DNA of 64,000 bases from positions 682,001 to 746,000 of the forward strand of contig CATOTI010000002.1 of the NCBI GenBank assembly GCA_951813295.1. The letters run 5' to 3'. The notes under the pieces are model-generated. The model was not told where the DNA came from. It saw nothing but the letters and a program-made list of their open reading frames with translations, and searched no databases. Shown one piece after another: positions 63,394-64,000 of this stretch. Made by a program: the position numbers and the translations under genes. This DNA comes from an uncultured Pseudomonadales bacterium (GTDB lineage Bacteria > Pseudomonadota > Gammaproteobacteria > Pseudomonadales > Azotimanducaceae). The number at the start of each line of letters is the position of its first letter. Positions within the stretch are counted from its first letter, which is position 1.

Positions 63394-64000
63394 TTAGAAC
63401 CCGACGGTGAACCGGACAAACGCCGTTCGTCCCATGATGTTGTCGAGATAGCCTTCGAAACCGGCACCCGACGGGATTGCGTCCGGATAGGTGTCGAAGA
63501 TATTTCGCATCGCGAGGTTAATCGAGGCATAACCCAAACCGAAGATATCCGGCTTCGTATAGGTATAGCTCAAGTCCCAATAAGCCCGCGCAGAGATCTT
63601 GCAGTACGGGTTACGGTCCTGGTCGGCACACGCTTCTTCTTCCGGAATGTCGGAGACATCCCGTCCGTTATGCGTTGCCGGTAATGCGCCAGGAATGTGA
63701 CGAACATCGTCCCACGCCGAGTCGATATCCAGCACCTTGTCGTGCCAACGCATCGTGAGCTGCGCGAAGTGGTTCTCGTAGAACCAGCGGAAACCCGCAT
63801 TCACACGCCATTCCGGTGCGACCGGTAGGGGCACATACAACGGCTGCGTCGCATGGAAATGAGCGCCGTTGTTGCGGCTACCCACACCATCGACCGTGAT
63901 GCCAGCGAACTGGTGGCCGCTATCCGCCGCGTACCGCTGCAGGCTCATCTCGAGAAGCTGCGTTGCGGACAGGAACGCTTCGAACGTGCCGTAGTCGCCG
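63394..64000 (-). CDS. TonB-dependent outer-membrane receptor, C-terminal part (cut by window end)
   Basis: The frame is open to the window edge on the 5' side; 202 residues are seen. The sequence shows alternating aromatic/polar beta strands typical of a TonB barrel: WRVNAGFRWFYENHF, AYWDLSYTYT and INLAMRNIFDTYP, with the final strand ending in RFTVGF so that the C-terminal residue is Phe, as required for BamA recognition. The cargo is unknown. Confidence 0.87.
   Translation of the reverse strand, partial: GDYGTFEAFLSATQLLEMSLQRYAADSGHQFAGITVDGVGSRNNGAHFHATQPLYVPLPVAPEWRVNAGFRWFYENHFAQLTMRWHDKVLDIDSAWDDVRHIPGALPATHNGRDVSDIPEEEACADQDRNPYCKISARAYWDLSYTYTKPDIFGLGYASINLAMRNIFDTYPDAIPSGAGFEGYLDNIMGRTAFVRFTVGF

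Noticed and set aside
1..64000. CRISPR arrays, tRNA or rRNA genes, prophage or integron
   Set aside because: No regularly spaced repeats, cloverleaf sequences, rRNA motifs, integrases or phage structural genes were found by reading; subtle RNA genes could be missed without a covariance search.

Overview
The window is about 64 kb of GC-rich, densely packed bacterial chromosome. A TonB-dependent receptor end, lipoproteins with clear lipoboxes, a YchJ-type protein and a PutA flavoenzyme point to a Gram-negative, probably a Pseudomonadota member. The large load of acyl-CoA, PhyH, LLM, CaiB and DUF3604 genes is typical of aerobic, probably marine, heterotrophs; this placement is inference. There are no rRNA or tRNA genes, no CRISPR array, no prophage, and only one recognisable transcription regulator (AraC type).

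Layout. 0-5 kb: two paralogous acyl-CoA carboxylase carboxyltransferase genes (the first cut by the window edge, the second a single-chain biotin carboxylase-BCCP-carboxyltransferase) and a cupin. 5-15.9 kb: a DUF3604 protein, hydrolases, and a MaoC / thiolase / crotonase acyl-CoA group, then a serine hydrolase, quinone reductase, patatin and P1-family peptidase. 16-24.2 kb: PutA with an FAD amine oxidase, then a P450, a ferritin-like protein and a Baeyer-Villiger-type monooxygenase. 24.2-26.5 kb: non-coding direct repeats, one copy split by a complete IS256-family element with 9-bp target duplication. 26.5-30.4 kb: an operon of a GrdB/PrdB-like selenoprotein, a CaiB CoA-transferase and an N-acyl-D-amino-acid-deacylase-like enzyme. 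30.4-39 kb: mostly minus-strand genes (methyltransferase, AraC regulator, LysE exporter, amidohydrolase, saccharopine-dehydrogenase-like enzyme, a damaged pcm/cbpA junction, a second DUF3604 protein). 39.2-41 kb: an atypical stretch with a hydrolase and gene remnants. 41.2-48.1 kb: SDR, LLM oxidoreductase, amidase, sulfatase, and a GST / cupin / UGSC-family selenoprotein operon. 48.2-60 kb: group D flavin monooxygenase-like gene, lipoprotein, YchJ, kinase, an operon of MaoC / PhyH / deazaflavin-type oxidoreductase / dimethylformamidase-beta-like protein, FAH hydrolase, carotenoid oxygenase and threonine dehydratase. 60.2-64 kb: Sel1/TPR and coiled-coil envelope proteins next to a TonB-dependent receptor.

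Main result. Two genes that look broken by an in-frame TGA (27103-27105 on plus, 46653-46655 on minus) are best read as selenoprotein genes. In both, homology continues across the TGA in the same frame, the TGA lies at the expected redox position of a known Sec-containing family, and a compact hairpin with a G-first triloop sits 19-22 nt downstream, as expected for a bacterial SECIS element. TGA is used as an ordinary stop elsewhere in the window, so a reassigned code is unlikely. Each selenoprotein sits in a distinct metabolic operon, which offers functional hypotheses for two poorly understood families in what seems to be an aerobe.
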